Positions 1-7,730 of a stretch of DNA of 34,607 nucleotides are shown piece by piece. The stretch comes from Berkiella_A sp050252335 (GTDB lineage: Bacteria; Pseudomonadota; Gammaproteobacteria; Berkiellales; Berkiellaceae). Position numbers and translations under genes: made by a program. How positions within the stretch are numbered: the stretch's first letter is position 1; each line of letters starts with the position of its first letter. The notes beneath the pieces were generated by a model. That model did no database searches and had not been told where the DNA came from. It was given only the letters and a program-made list of their open reading frames with translations. Location: assembly GCA_050252335.1 (NCBI GenBank), contig JBFWLB010000029.1, positions 1-34,607 on the forward strand. The letters are read 5' to 3'.

Positions 1-24
1 GTATATAGATGCAGAAAGACTAGT

Positions 25-52
25 AAAAACCCCATAAATTGGGGTTTTTTTT
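25..52 (+). terminator. Rho-independent terminator of an upstream gene
   Basis: A perfect 9-bp stem (AAAAACCCC, 25-33, with GGGGTTTTT, 41-49) closes a 7-nt loop and runs into eight T residues ending at 52. The T tract lies on the plus strand, so it ends a plus-strand transcript entering from before the window. It insulates the ABC-F gene that starts at 161. Confidence 0.85.
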
Positions 53-160
53 GCGTGATTATAAGATAGGGCACTTTAAGAAACGCAAATATATTTTTAT
101 TGCCTTGCGCCAAGATAGATTAAAAATATATAATTTATCCTTTTGTAAGAAATTTTCAAA

Positions 161-1780
161 ATGATTTTTATTAAAGATCTCGCCATTCAATACGGCGGCA
201 AGTTGTTATTTGAAGGCGTTGATTTGCTCTTAAACCAAAGTAATCGCTACGCTATTGTTGGCGCTAACGGCACGGGTAAAAGTACCTTGCTGCGTTTAAT
301 GATGCAAGAAGAGTCGCCTAGCCTTGGTGAAATTGTCATCACTAAAAGTAAACAGGTTGGTTGGGTTAAGCAAGATCATTTTCATTATGAACAAAATAGA
401 ATTATTGATGTTGTATTAATGGGCAAGAGTGAATTATGGAAAGCACTTGCCGACAAAGATGCTTTACTCAATGCACCATGGACGGATGCTTCCGCCGATC
501 AGCTTGGCCATTTAGAAGAAACGATTGCGCATTACAATGGTTATGCTGCAGAAAGTCTTGCACATATTCTGCTGGAAGGCTTAGGCATACCACAATCAAA
601 ACACTTTGATACACTGAGCACGCTCTCTGGTGGCTATAAGATGCGGGTTCTTTTGGCTCAAGCCTTATTTGAAGAGCCAGATATTTTATTATTAGATGAA
701 CCGACCAACCATTTGGATATTATGACCATTGCGTGGTTAGAAGAATATTTAATCAATGAGTTTAAAGGATTATTGGTTTTTGTTTCGCACGACATTAAAT
801 TCTTAAATAAAATATCCACGCATGTATTAGATATTGATTATGGTGAAGTCAGAGAATATGTGGGCGACTATAATCTTTTCTTAGTAAAGAAAAAAGAAAT
901 TGCAGAACAAAAACTGAGTGAGAAAAAATACGCAGAAGATAAATTAGCGCACATGCAAAAATTTGTTGAGCGTTTTGGTGCAAAAGCAAGTAAAGCACGC
1001 CAAGCGCAATCACGCGTTAAAATGATGGAAAAAATAGAACTGCCAGACATTAAAAACAGCTCTAGAATGAGCCCAAATTTCCATTTTGAATCTAAAAGAC
1101 CTTCTGGAAAAGTTGTCTTAACTTTGGATAAAGTGGTGAAAACATATGGTGAGAAAAATGTTTTAAACAATGTCTCCTTCTCTGTAAACAAAGATGAGAA
1201 AGTCGCTATTATTGGACATAATGGAATTGGTAAATCAACACTCTTAAAAATCGCAATGCAAGCTTTAGAGCCTACTTCTGGCAAAAGTGAATGGGGTTAT
1301 GAAACGCATGTATCTTACTTTGCGCAAGATCATCATGAGCAATTAAGCCAAAGCATGACTGTCTTAGAGTGGTTAACGCAGCAATGTCCTAAAGAGTCAA
1401 GCGCCAGTATTCGTAATGTATTAGGCCAAGTATTGTTTGTCAAAGAAGAAGTGGAGAGTAATATCTTGCATATCAGCGGTGGTGAAGCTGCTCGACTCCT
1501 CATTGCTAAAATGATGCTGGAAAAACCAAATGTTTTAGTTTTAGACGAACCAACTAACCATTTAGATATTGAAGGTATTGAAGCGCTGATTAAGGCCTTA
1601 AAAGCTTACAAGGGCACATTGATTCTAGTGAGCCATGATCGTCATTTCGTTGGCCAAATTGTCAATCGTGTGGTTGCATTATCTGAAACAGGCTATAAAG
1701 ATTATAAAGGAACCTATAATCAATTTTTGAAATATTATGGGGAAGATTATCTGTCGCAGAGCTTTCTTGCTAAAAAGTAG
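161..1780 (+). CDS. ybiT: ABC-F family ATPase, YbiT-like (ribosome-associated)
   Basis: The protein has 539 residues and two tandem ABC ATPase domains with no membrane segment, which is the ABC-F layout. The first Walker A is GANGTGKST (residues 34-42) with signature LSGGYKMR and Walker B LLLDEPTNHLD. The second domain has GHNGIGKST, signature ISGGEAAR and LVLDEPTNHLD. A charged, helical linker rich in Lys, Glu and Ala (about residues 245-300) separates them, as expected of the P-site tRNA interaction motif. ABC-F proteins bind the ribosomal E site and act on stalled or slow translation. Length and the short linker fit YbiT better than Uup or EttA; the subgroup is an inference. It is transcribed alone: a terminator lies upstream, and the next gene downstream points the other way. 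Confidence 0.85.
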   Translation: MIFIKDLAIQYGGKLLFEGVDLLLNQSNRYAIVGANGTGKSTLLRLMMQEESPSLGEIVITKSKQVGWVKQDHFHYEQNRIIDVVLMGKSELWKALADKDALLNAPWTDASADQLGHLEETIAHYNGYAAESLAHILLEGLGIPQSKHFDTLSTLSGGYKMRVLLAQALFEEPDILLLDEPTNHLDIMTIAWLEEYLINEFKGLLVFVSHDIKFLNKISTHVLDIDYGEVREYVGDYNLFLVKKKEIAEQKLSEKKYAEDKLAHMQKFVERFGAKASKARQAQSRVKMMEKIELPDIKNSSRMSPNFHFESKRPSGKVVLTLDKVVKTYGEKNVLNNVSFSVNKDEKVAIIGHNGIGKSTLLKIAMQALEPTSGKSEWGYETHVSYFAQDHHEQLSQSMTVLEWLTQQCPKESSASIRNVLGQVLFVKEEVESNILHISGGEAARLLIAKMMLEKPNVLVLDEPTNHLDIEGIEALIKALKAYKGTLILVSHDRHFVGQIVNRVVALSETGYKDYKGTYNQFLKYYGEDYLSQSFLAKK

Positions 1781-1908
1781 TAGGCTAGGCTGTTCAGCTG
1801 TTATTGCCAGTGAAAACTCATAGGCGTCAACTTAAGCAATTTCTGGGATTCGATAAAACATAAGCACCTATATAAAGGATGTGGTTTGGTGCGAAGCACC
1901 CTACGCCC

Positions 1909-2042
1909 ACTTTGTTATCAAAGGGGGCAGCCGCTTGCGGCGGGGGATTTTAAAAGCAAAGATTAAAAAAATCCATCTGCTCACTAACGCGAGCCTCTTC
2001 CCTTGACATCAAGGGAAGATAATCATTCACTTCGTTCATTTT
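1909..2042. repeat. Structured intergenic repeat, copy A
   Basis: This stretch matches the reverse complement of about 7561-7698. It contains, in order, a CTTTGTTATCAAAG dyad, a GC hairpin (GCCGC/GCGGC, 1930-1941), the AAAAATCCATCTGCTC block, an imperfect GCTC/GAGC hairpin, a perfect 10-bp stem (1997-2006 with 2009-2018) and a TTCACTTCGTTCATT tail. It fills most of the 294-base gap between the ABC-F gene and the end of bioC. Just upstream is a further small hairpin, GGTGC/GCACC, near 1888-1900. Confidence 0.75.
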
Positions 2043-2074
2043 TTCAGTATAAAAATTTTGTGAGAATCACAACC

Positions 2075-2914
2075 CTAAGCCGGCACAACCGTTAGAGGAA
2101 TACAATTTTTGATACGTTGCTCTTTTTTGACAGGGCATATAGCATGGCCAAAAACCACTTCAAAAGTAACAGGATACTTATTGTCTTGTCGACGATAGGT
2201 TTCTGCGAGTTTATCTAAATGCGATCGCGGCGTAATCTGTTGTCTACGGTTTTGGTGGATATTTCTTACGCCTGTGTATTTCAGATCTTTGAGTAGTTGC
2301 CAGACACTGTCATATTCAAAAACAATCTTTTCCATATCCATAACTACATTTTGGAACTGTAGTTTTTGTAAATGATCGCCATAATCATGCATGTCTAAAA
2401 ATGAATTCACATGAGAAAAATTATCTATTTTCTCAAATGCTTTAAACAGCTCAAATAAAGTATCAGGCCCTGGTATGGTAAAGAGTAGCATGCCACCCGG
2501 CTTTAATACGCGTTTAAAGCTCTCCAGCGCGCGCTCAAGATCACTCCAATGTAAAACGAGATTACAGAAAATTAAATCAAATTGATTGTCTTCAAAGGGC
2601 AGCGTTTCAATATCGGCATGTACATACGTCGGTTTTTTTTGAAGCCAGGCACTTTTTTTATTTTGTGCTTGAGCCAGCATTTCTTGTGCAATGTCTACGC
2701 CCGTTATATTACTCTTAGGATAAAGTTTTCTAAGCTGTTGTAAGAAATGACCTGTGCCACATCCCGCATCTAAGATATCTGTAAAAGAGCTTGTGATAAA
2801 ACTCAGTCTCTCTAATAAGCGCGCGCCAATGACATTTTGCACAAAGGCATGTGCTTCATAATGAAAGGCTGCCTTATTAAAGGAGGCAATAACTTCTTTT
2901 TTACTGTTCTGCAT
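2075..2914 (-). CDS. bioC: Malonyl-ACP O-methyltransferase BioC
   Basis: This is a class I SAM-dependent methyltransferase of 279 residues. Motif I is DAGCGTGHFL (near residue 47), followed by a GVDIAQEMLA strand for the SAM ribose, then the FDLIFCNLVLHW and LKPGGMLLFTIPG blocks typical of BioC. BioC methylates the free carboxyl of malonyl-ACP so the fatty-acid machinery can build the pimeloyl chain of biotin. I take the ATG at 2914, which overlaps the bioB stop by 14 bases; an upstream in-frame TTG at 2959 would add 15 residues unlike the family. The overlap points to translational coupling with bioB in one minus-strand operon. No bioF, bioH, bioD or bioA is in the window, so the rest of the pathway must lie elsewhere. 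Confidence 0.9.
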   Translation of the reverse strand: MQNSKKEVIASFNKAAFHYEAHAFVQNVIGARLLERLSFITSSFTDILDAGCGTGHFLQQLRKLYPKSNITGVDIAQEMLAQAQNKKSAWLQKKPTYVHADIETLPFEDNQFDLIFCNLVLHWSDLERALESFKRVLKPGGMLLFTIPGPDTLFELFKAFEKIDNFSHVNSFLDMHDYGDHLQKLQFQNVVMDMEKIVFEYDSVWQLLKDLKYTGVRNIHQNRRQQITPRSHLDKLAETYRRQDNKYPVTFEVVFGHAICPVKKEQRIKNCIPLTVVPA

Positions 2915-3899
2915 GCTGTACGCAAACCTGTGTTGGAATATAAGCTGTTTGATTATCAAATTGCATGCCGAGGCTTTTGAGTAAAGCTTTGTCTGCTATT
3001 TGATCTCTATTATTTACGGTAAGTAATTTCTCACCTAGAAAGAAGGAATTTCCACCGGCGAAGAAAGCCAATGCTTGGGCTGCATCTGACAGCCTTTCTC
3101 GGCCGCATGAAAGTCGAATATAAGATTGTGGCATCATAATTCTGGCCACCGCAATTAAACGAATAAAGGCAATATCGCCAATCGGTTTTTGATTTTGATG
3201 TTCAAGCGGTGTGCCGGCAACAGAAGTTAAATTGTTAATAGGCACACTTTTGGGCTGAGGTGATAAATTGGCTAGATTCATGAGTAAAGTCATTTGATCT
3301 TCAATGCTTTCTCCCATACCGACGATGCCGCCACAACAGGTCTTCAAGCCCGCTGTTTGTACATTGTGAATCGTTTTGAGTCTATCTTCATAGTGACGAG
3401 TCGTTGTCATTTTTGCAAAATATTCAGGAGAAGACTCTAAATTATGATTGTAATAATCTAAACCAGCATCCTTTAAGTCATGTGCTTGTTCGATTGATAA
3501 TTGTCCAAGTGTTACACAGGCTTCTAGATCTAGAGATTTAATAGTGGCAATCATTTCTTTCACTTTGCCTAATTGCGAGGCCGTAGGTTTGCGCCATGCA
3601 GCGCCTAAACATACGCGGCTTGCACCCATTGCTTTAGCTTGTTTTGCTTTATGAAGTATCTCATCTGTTTTCATGAGCGGATAAACTTCAATTTTAGTAT
3701 TATGATGTACACTTTGTGCGCACCACTTACAATCTTCAGGACAGCCACCTTGTTGAATATTGACTAAAGTTGAGGCTTGAATTTCATTAGGATTGAAATG
3801 CTGCCGATGAATAGTTTGTGCTTTAAACAGCAAATCCATCAATGGTAATTGATACAAATCAGATACCTGTTGCAGAGACCAAGTAGGAGTATGTGTCAT
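2901..3899 (-). CDS. bioB: Biotin synthase BioB
   Basis: This is a radical SAM enzyme of 332 residues that inserts sulfur into dethiobiotin, the last step of biotin synthesis. The cluster motif GGCPEDCKWCAQS holds the three cysteines C53, C57 and C60 for the 4Fe-4S cluster that cleaves SAM. The CCGGIVGMGE block and the late LSCGRE segment carry the conserved cysteine and arginine of the 2Fe-2S sulfur-donor site. Length and ends match the family. It is the first gene of the bioB-bioC unit and is divergent from comF, with a 78-base gap that holds its promoter. Confidence 0.96.
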   Translation of the reverse strand: MTHTPTWSLQQVSDLYQLPLMDLLFKAQTIHRQHFNPNEIQASTLVNIQQGGCPEDCKWCAQSVHHNTKIEVYPLMKTDEILHKAKQAKAMGASRVCLGAAWRKPTASQLGKVKEMIATIKSLDLEACVTLGQLSIEQAHDLKDAGLDYYNHNLESSPEYFAKMTTTRHYEDRLKTIHNVQTAGLKTCCGGIVGMGESIEDQMTLLMNLANLSPQPKSVPINNLTSVAGTPLEHQNQKPIGDIAFIRLIAVARIMMPQSYIRLSCGRERLSDAAQALAFFAGGNSFFLGEKLLTVNNRDQIADKALLKSLGMQFDNQTAYIPTQVCVQHAEQ

Positions 3900-3935
3900 A
3901 GTGCAGCTTACGTAGTTTATTTTGATGTGGCTAGC

Positions 3936-3963
3936 ATCATAGATTTATTAACTGAAACTTCAA
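3936..3963 (-). promoter_or_regulatory. Candidate bioB promoter with overlapping dyad
   Basis: On the minus strand, TTGAAG (3963-3958) and TATGAT (3941-3936) are spaced by 16 bases, a fair sigma-70 match. An imperfect dyad spans about 3917-3957 with AGTT/AACT ends and a GATG-N7-CATC centre, covering the promoter. A weaker plus-strand box pair for comF (TTGATG at 3922, TTATTA at 3945) overlaps it. An operator is possible, but the dyad does not match the classic BirA half-site well. Confidence 0.4.
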
Positions 3964-3977
3964 TGAGCGAGTGTTGA

Positions 3978-4688
3978 ATGGTGAACAAGTGGTCAAAAAT
4001 TATACAGAACTTAGTTGGCTTTTGTAAATCATCGATAGGCAATACTTGCTATATTTGTTATCAAACAAACATAAATGATGCAGAAATATGTGATACTTGT
4101 TGTCAGTGGTTGCCTTGGTTAAGAGAGACTTGCCAGTATTGTGCCTATCCTCTTGTGGATGCTGTGCTGTGTGGCGCTTGTTTAGGGAAGACGCACGACT
4201 TAGATCATTTGAAAGCCTTATTTCGTTATGAATCTCCGATTAAGCAATTGGTACTCAATCTTAAGTTTCAGCAAAAATTATATCCTGCACGGCTATTTTC
4301 CCAGTACTTTCTTAAGTATTTTCAGCCTAATTTTAGTATGGATGCCATTATAGCGGTTCCGCTTGCCAAAGAGCGCTTAAAAGCACGAGGCTATAATCAA
4401 AGTATAGAAATCGCGAAAGAGCTTTCTAAACAGTTGGCAATCCCATTATATACAGATGTTTTGTTTAAAGAGCGGGATACGAAAAGCCAGTCTGATTTGA
4501 ATAAACAGCAACGTGAGCACAATCTTAAATATACTGATTTTAAGCTCTCTAGCTCATTTTCTGGCAAGCGCGTACTATTGATAGATGATGTTTATACCAC
4601 GGGTACAACCTTGCGCTGTGTTGCAAAACAATTGAAAGCATGTGGTGTGGAGTATGTTGAAGCATGGGTCGTTTGCCGTTCATTATGA
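3978..4688 (+). CDS. comF: ComF-family phosphoribosyltransferase-like protein
   Basis: The protein has 236 residues. The N-terminal part carries a four-cysteine zinc-ribbon pattern (CYICYQ, CDTC, then CQYC and CGAC pairs, about residues 24-71). The C-terminal part is a type I phosphoribosyltransferase fold with the signature VLLIDDVYTTGTTL near residue 198 and RGYNQS before it. ComF/GntX proteins are tied to DNA uptake and to use of DNA as a nutrient; the biochemical role is not settled. The gene is divergent from bioB, an arrangement often seen in gammaproteobacteria. Confidence 0.9.
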   Translation: MVNKWSKIIQNLVGFCKSSIGNTCYICYQTNINDAEICDTCCQWLPWLRETCQYCAYPLVDAVLCGACLGKTHDLDHLKALFRYESPIKQLVLNLKFQQKLYPARLFSQYFLKYFQPNFSMDAIIAVPLAKERLKARGYNQSIEIAKELSKQLAIPLYTDVLFKERDTKSQSDLNKQQREHNLKYTDFKLSSSFSGKRVLLIDDVYTTGTTLRCVAKQLKACGVEYVEAWVVCRSL

Positions 4689-4744
4689 AAAGTGCATTGG
4701 TTTGTGCTAATTCTTTAGATAAGTGGAATAATAAAGAGTGATAT

Positions 4745-6199
4745 ATGTCAATCAGATTACAAAGAAGCTTGCCACTCAGTGCTAAATTTGGTTTTCATTA
4801 TGGGCATTTTGCAGAGTTGCCAACCATAGAAGAATTTTTTCGTTTTCAAAGTCGTTTGCCGCATTTAAAAAATCAGCTTTATGCCTTAGATATTGTGGAT
4901 ATTATGTCATTACTGAATAAGGCACATGGTTGTGTCTTTGAGCTTGAAATGCCGGTGTTAGGTTTCACAGATCCTGCGCTTGATTATGATTTGAATCCTT
5001 GGTTTGCGATTCCAATTGCCTTAAATGGTTTTGTTGCTAATGCACAGAATCCTGAGTTATCCAGAGCACAGGTTTGGGTCAAAGATCTCATAGACAACGA
5101 ATACCCACTTCTGCAGGATAAGATGTGTCGAGTAGATTATGAGCAAATATTTCAAAAACTATCGACAGGGTTTTATACCACTTTGAATTCAGTGTGTTAT
5201 CGTTATACGCGAGAACAAATCTTAGAAGGTAAAGATCTTGCTGTACTTCCACAAGGTGAACACTATCAGAATAAAATTTTACTCTTTTTGCCTAAAGCAA
5301 ATATTACATTCAAATTAAAAATTCTAGTTCGAAATAAAGATGGGATAGAGATATTTAAAAATGAATTATATCTTTCTTCTGCACAAGAAGATGAAGTATC
5401 GGTAGAAACAAAATCACAATGGCGTGGCATGTCTGATCAGGGAACGCTACAAATTGATTATCGCGTTTCAGAGAAAAGTAAATTAGATCGCGCACAGCAG
5501 GTTATTTTACATCTTTTATTGCCTGAAAATAAAGCATTAAAATGGATGTTGTCCGGTAGTTCTGAATGGACGACGACACATGAAGAAAAACAGTCTTGTC
5601 TAACACAATATTTTGGTTTAACAACACAGGCAACGCTTGAGATATTAAAGCAGCTTATTCCCTATGCTTATTTTAGGCGGCAGATTACAAAAGCGAAGCC
5701 TAAAGATCCAGAAAGATCGTCTTTGCCGATTAATAATTTTTCTGCCTCTGAAAATGCTGCGCAAAAATTGTATCAATATGTTATGTCCGGTATTTTGAAT
5801 CGTTCAGTGCCACTTTATGCTTTAAGTGATTATATTCAAAACAAAACAAAAATATATGAAGTGCTTGAGCAGATTAATATTAATCATTGGTCTTTGAGTG
5901 ATCAGATCGTTTTCAAGCAGTATCTTTATCAACTCTCTGTTGGGCAGACTACAGCAGAGAGAGTGTTGGATAGCTTGGATTCTTGTTTAAGTTTTGGGCC
6001 TGCGCATATAGAAGGCAGTATTATCGTGAAAACCAGTGGTGTTGCATTGACAAAAAAGCCAAATGTAACGGCAAAACTAGAGATTTTAACACGTTCGCAA
6101 ATTTTTCCACTTGAAAATGGTTTTGTTTTTGATTCATTTTCGCCTACAGATCTGGCGATTCAACATGAAAATATCCATTTAAAAGGCAAAGATTTATGA
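4745..6199 (+). CDS. Unrecognised 484-aa protein coupled to a J-domain protein
   Basis: I do not recognise the family. The 484-residue protein has no signal peptide and no hydrophobic segment long enough for a membrane helix, so it is probably cytosolic. The first 130 residues look globular and mixed. A middle part (about 160-260) is rich in beta-type alternation, and the part from about 330 to 410 looks helical. The C-terminal 50 residues again look beta-rich. No nucleotide-binding or metal motif stands out. Its TGA stop overlaps the ATG of the J-domain gene (ATGA), which implies coupled translation and a shared role. The ATG at 4745 follows an AAAGAG-type ribosome binding site. Codon use and base composition look like the neighbours, so recent transfer is not evident. 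Confidence 0.8.
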   Translation: MSIRLQRSLPLSAKFGFHYGHFAELPTIEEFFRFQSRLPHLKNQLYALDIVDIMSLLNKAHGCVFELEMPVLGFTDPALDYDLNPWFAIPIALNGFVANAQNPELSRAQVWVKDLIDNEYPLLQDKMCRVDYEQIFQKLSTGFYTTLNSVCYRYTREQILEGKDLAVLPQGEHYQNKILLFLPKANITFKLKILVRNKDGIEIFKNELYLSSAQEDEVSVETKSQWRGMSDQGTLQIDYRVSEKSKLDRAQQVILHLLLPENKALKWMLSGSSEWTTTHEEKQSCLTQYFGLTTQATLEILKQLIPYAYFRRQITKAKPKDPERSSLPINNFSASENAAQKLYQYVMSGILNRSVPLYALSDYIQNKTKIYEVLEQININHWSLSDQIVFKQYLYQLSVGQTTAERVLDSLDSCLSFGPAHIEGSIIVKTSGVALTKKPNVTAKLEILTRSQIFPLENGFVFDSFSPTDLAIQHENIHLKGKDL

Positions 6200-6531
6200 C
6201 AGTCACACAATTTGATATTGAAGTGGTGACTAGCTATTACCGCATTTTGGGGTTACCGCTTAGGGCAACTCGAGAAGATATTCGGCGTTCACGTAATCGT
6301 TTAATTATGAAATTTCATCCAGATAGGCATACTAAAGGCTGGATTGCGGATGAAATGTCATTGACGGATAGGGTAAGGCTTGTGCAAGAAGCTTATCAGT
6401 ACCTCGTTGATCATTACGATGAGATTGCCAAAGAATTGAAAATCTTAGAAGAGAGTGTGTTATCCTCGCATGTGCCGGATGCGATTCGTAGCCATTGGAT
6501 CTATGCAGAAGTGAGCAAAATAAAAGGCTAG
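6196..6531 (+). CDS. Small J-domain (DnaJ-like) co-chaperone
   Basis: The protein has 111 residues. Residues 13 to about 75 form a J domain: YYRILGLP opens helix I, a basic helix II (about 26-39) follows, and the diagnostic HPD tripeptide is at residues 41-43. Helix III then runs through DRVRLVQEAYQYLVDHY. There is no Gly/Phe region, zinc finger or DnaJ C-terminal domain, so it is a class III J protein, expected to stimulate an Hsp70 ATPase through HPD. HscB is excluded because the HscB C-terminal domain is absent. It starts inside the stop of the preceding 484-aa gene, which makes that protein the likely client or partner. Confidence 0.85.
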   Translation: MTVTQFDIEVVTSYYRILGLPLRATREDIRRSRNRLIMKFHPDRHTKGWIADEMSLTDRVRLVQEAYQYLVDHYDEIAKELKILEESVLSSHVPDAIRSHWIYAEVSKIKG

Positions 6532-6640
6532 AAGCTGTCTCAAAAATGCCTCTTAGTGTTTCTTGAGTTGCAGATCCTTTTGCGCCGCTTAAAGAATCTT
6601 TCCTTGGTTGAACACAAAGTTGCTATTTTTGAGATAGCTT
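6532..6640. repeat. MITE-like element with 16-bp terminal inverted repeats
   Basis: The ends AAGCTGTCTCAAAAAT (6532-6547) and ATTTTTGAGATAGCTT (6625-6640) are inverted repeats agreeing at 15 of 16 positions. The 109-bp body has no open frame worth calling. Ends of the GCTGTCTCAAAA type are found on several DDE insertion sequences, so this may be a non-autonomous derivative. It abuts the stop codon of the J-domain gene. I see no clear target-site duplication. Confidence 0.65.
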
Positions 6641-6698
6641 TCAATTTATTTTCTTCTAATCGTTATAAGTTATCTGCTTATTTGATGAAGAGCCTTAG

Positions 6699-6727
6699 TT
6701 GTGTTTCTATGAAAATCTGGGCATGAT
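6699..6727 (+). promoter_or_regulatory. Possible modA promoter
   Basis: TTGTGT (6699-6704) and CATGAT (6722-6727) are 17 bases apart, ahead of an AAGGA ribosome binding site and the ATG at 6763. The match is modest. No ModE-like palindrome is visible. Confidence 0.3.
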
Positions 6728-6762
6728 ATGCATTAAGAAGTATCAGACAAGGATGTCTTGAG

Positions 6763-7539
6763 ATGAATTGCCCTAAAATACTCATTTGGTTTTTATTTTT
6801 CTTTTTTTCTTCTGTCCAAGCAAGTACCAGCCATCAAACAGTGCAAATTGCGCTTTCTGCAAGTATAAAAACGCCACTGGAATCCATTTGTGAGAAATTT
6901 GAAGAAACAACGAAGTTTAAATGTAAAATTATTTCTGCATCTACAGGGCATTTGTATGCCCATGTGATGCATGGCGTGCAATATGATTTATTGGTCTCCT
7001 CAGATGAAACTTATTCTCAAGCACTGATTAATGCTGAGCGAGCACAGAGTGATAATCGTTTTATCTTAGCGGTGGGGCGATTGGTTTTATGGAGTGCTGA
7101 TAAATCATTCAGTAAAGATCAGCTTAAGCAAAAGCTAATGGATGACAATACGACGATTGCAATTGCAAACCCAAGCACGACACCTTATGGTTTGGCAGCA
7201 AAAGAAATACTGCAAGGTTACAATATATGGCATCGCATGCAAGGGCGTATCGTTTTTGGTTTAAACTTAAGACAAACTTTTCGCTTAATAGAAGAGCAGC
7301 AAGCACCCTTAGGTTTTGTTGCATTGTCTCAACTTTCAGAGCAAGACAGAAAAAGTAAGAGCTTTTGGGAACCTGATCCCAATTCTTATCATCCTGTATT
7401 GCATGAAGTATTGGTTTTGAAACCACTTGTGAAGAAAGGCGCAACAGAAGCCTTTCTTAATTTCATGCAGTCCAAAGATTCTTGTTCTGTGTTACGTGCC
7501 GCAGGATATGAGTGTTGGACGGAGTATTCTTCTATTTAA
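6763..7539 (+). CDS. modA: ModA-like periplasmic molybdate/oxyanion-binding protein
   Basis: The protein has 258 residues and an N-terminal signal peptide (Lys5, then a Leu/Phe-rich core, with cleavage likely after VQA near residue 20). The mature part follows the ModA pattern: the early IALSASIKTPLESI block, the ISASTGHL oxyanion-binding loop, YDLLVSSDETY, IANPSTTPYGLAAKE, and the late FGLNLRQTFRLIEEQQAPLG segment. ModA delivers molybdate or tungstate to the ModBC ABC importer. No modB, modC or molybdopterin gene is nearby, so the cognate permease is elsewhere or the protein has another ligand. It stands alone between a MITE-like element and an intergenic repeat. Confidence 0.85.
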   Translation: MNCPKILIWFLFFFFSSVQASTSHQTVQIALSASIKTPLESICEKFEETTKFKCKIISASTGHLYAHVMHGVQYDLLVSSDETYSQALINAERAQSDNRFILAVGRLVLWSADKSFSKDQLKQKLMDDNTTIAIANPSTTPYGLAAKEILQGYNIWHRMQGRIVFGLNLRQTFRLIEEQQAPLGFVALSQLSEQDRKSKSFWEPDPNSYHPVLHEVLVLKPLVKKGATEAFLNFMQSKDSCSVLRAAGYECWTEYSSI

Positions 7540-7560
7540 GACGGTAACCTTAGGTTTTGT

Positions 7561-7703
7561 AAATGAATGAACGCAGTGAATAATTTTCTTCCCTTGACTT
7601 CAAGGGAAGAGGCTCGCTTTAGCGAGCAGATGGATTTTTTTAGAATATTTGAAAATCCTTCTGTGCACCTGACGGTGCCTCTTTCTTTGATAACAAAGAA
7701 AGA
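7561..7703. repeat. Structured intergenic repeat, copy B
   Basis: This is the inverted counterpart of copy A. It has a GAATGAACGCAGTGAAT end, a perfect 10-bp stem (7588-7597 with 7600-7609), a perfect GCTCGC/GCGAGC hairpin (7612-7627), the GCAGATGGATTTTTTT block, a GCACC/GGTGC hairpin (7665-7678) and a CTTTCTTTGATAACAAAGAAAG dyad (7681-7702). The hairpins are kept although several stem bases differ from copy A. It lies between the convergent modA and SIMPL genes and may double as a transcription end. Confidence 0.75.
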
Positions 7704-7730
7704 AAATTGATTCGCTACGCTCATTTATAG

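Noticed and set aside
868..1284. 138-codon open frame on the minus strand
   Set aside because: It lies inside the ABC-F gene, has no ribosome binding site or family features, and is a shadow of the true gene.
1817..1830. ATAGGCGTCAA shared with about 32799-32815
   Set aside because: The surrounding bases do not align in either direction, so an 11-base match is not enough to call a repeat.
2914..2959. Upstream TTG start for bioC
   Set aside because: It adds 15 residues unlike the family; the ATG at 2914 gives the expected beginning and normal coupling to bioB.
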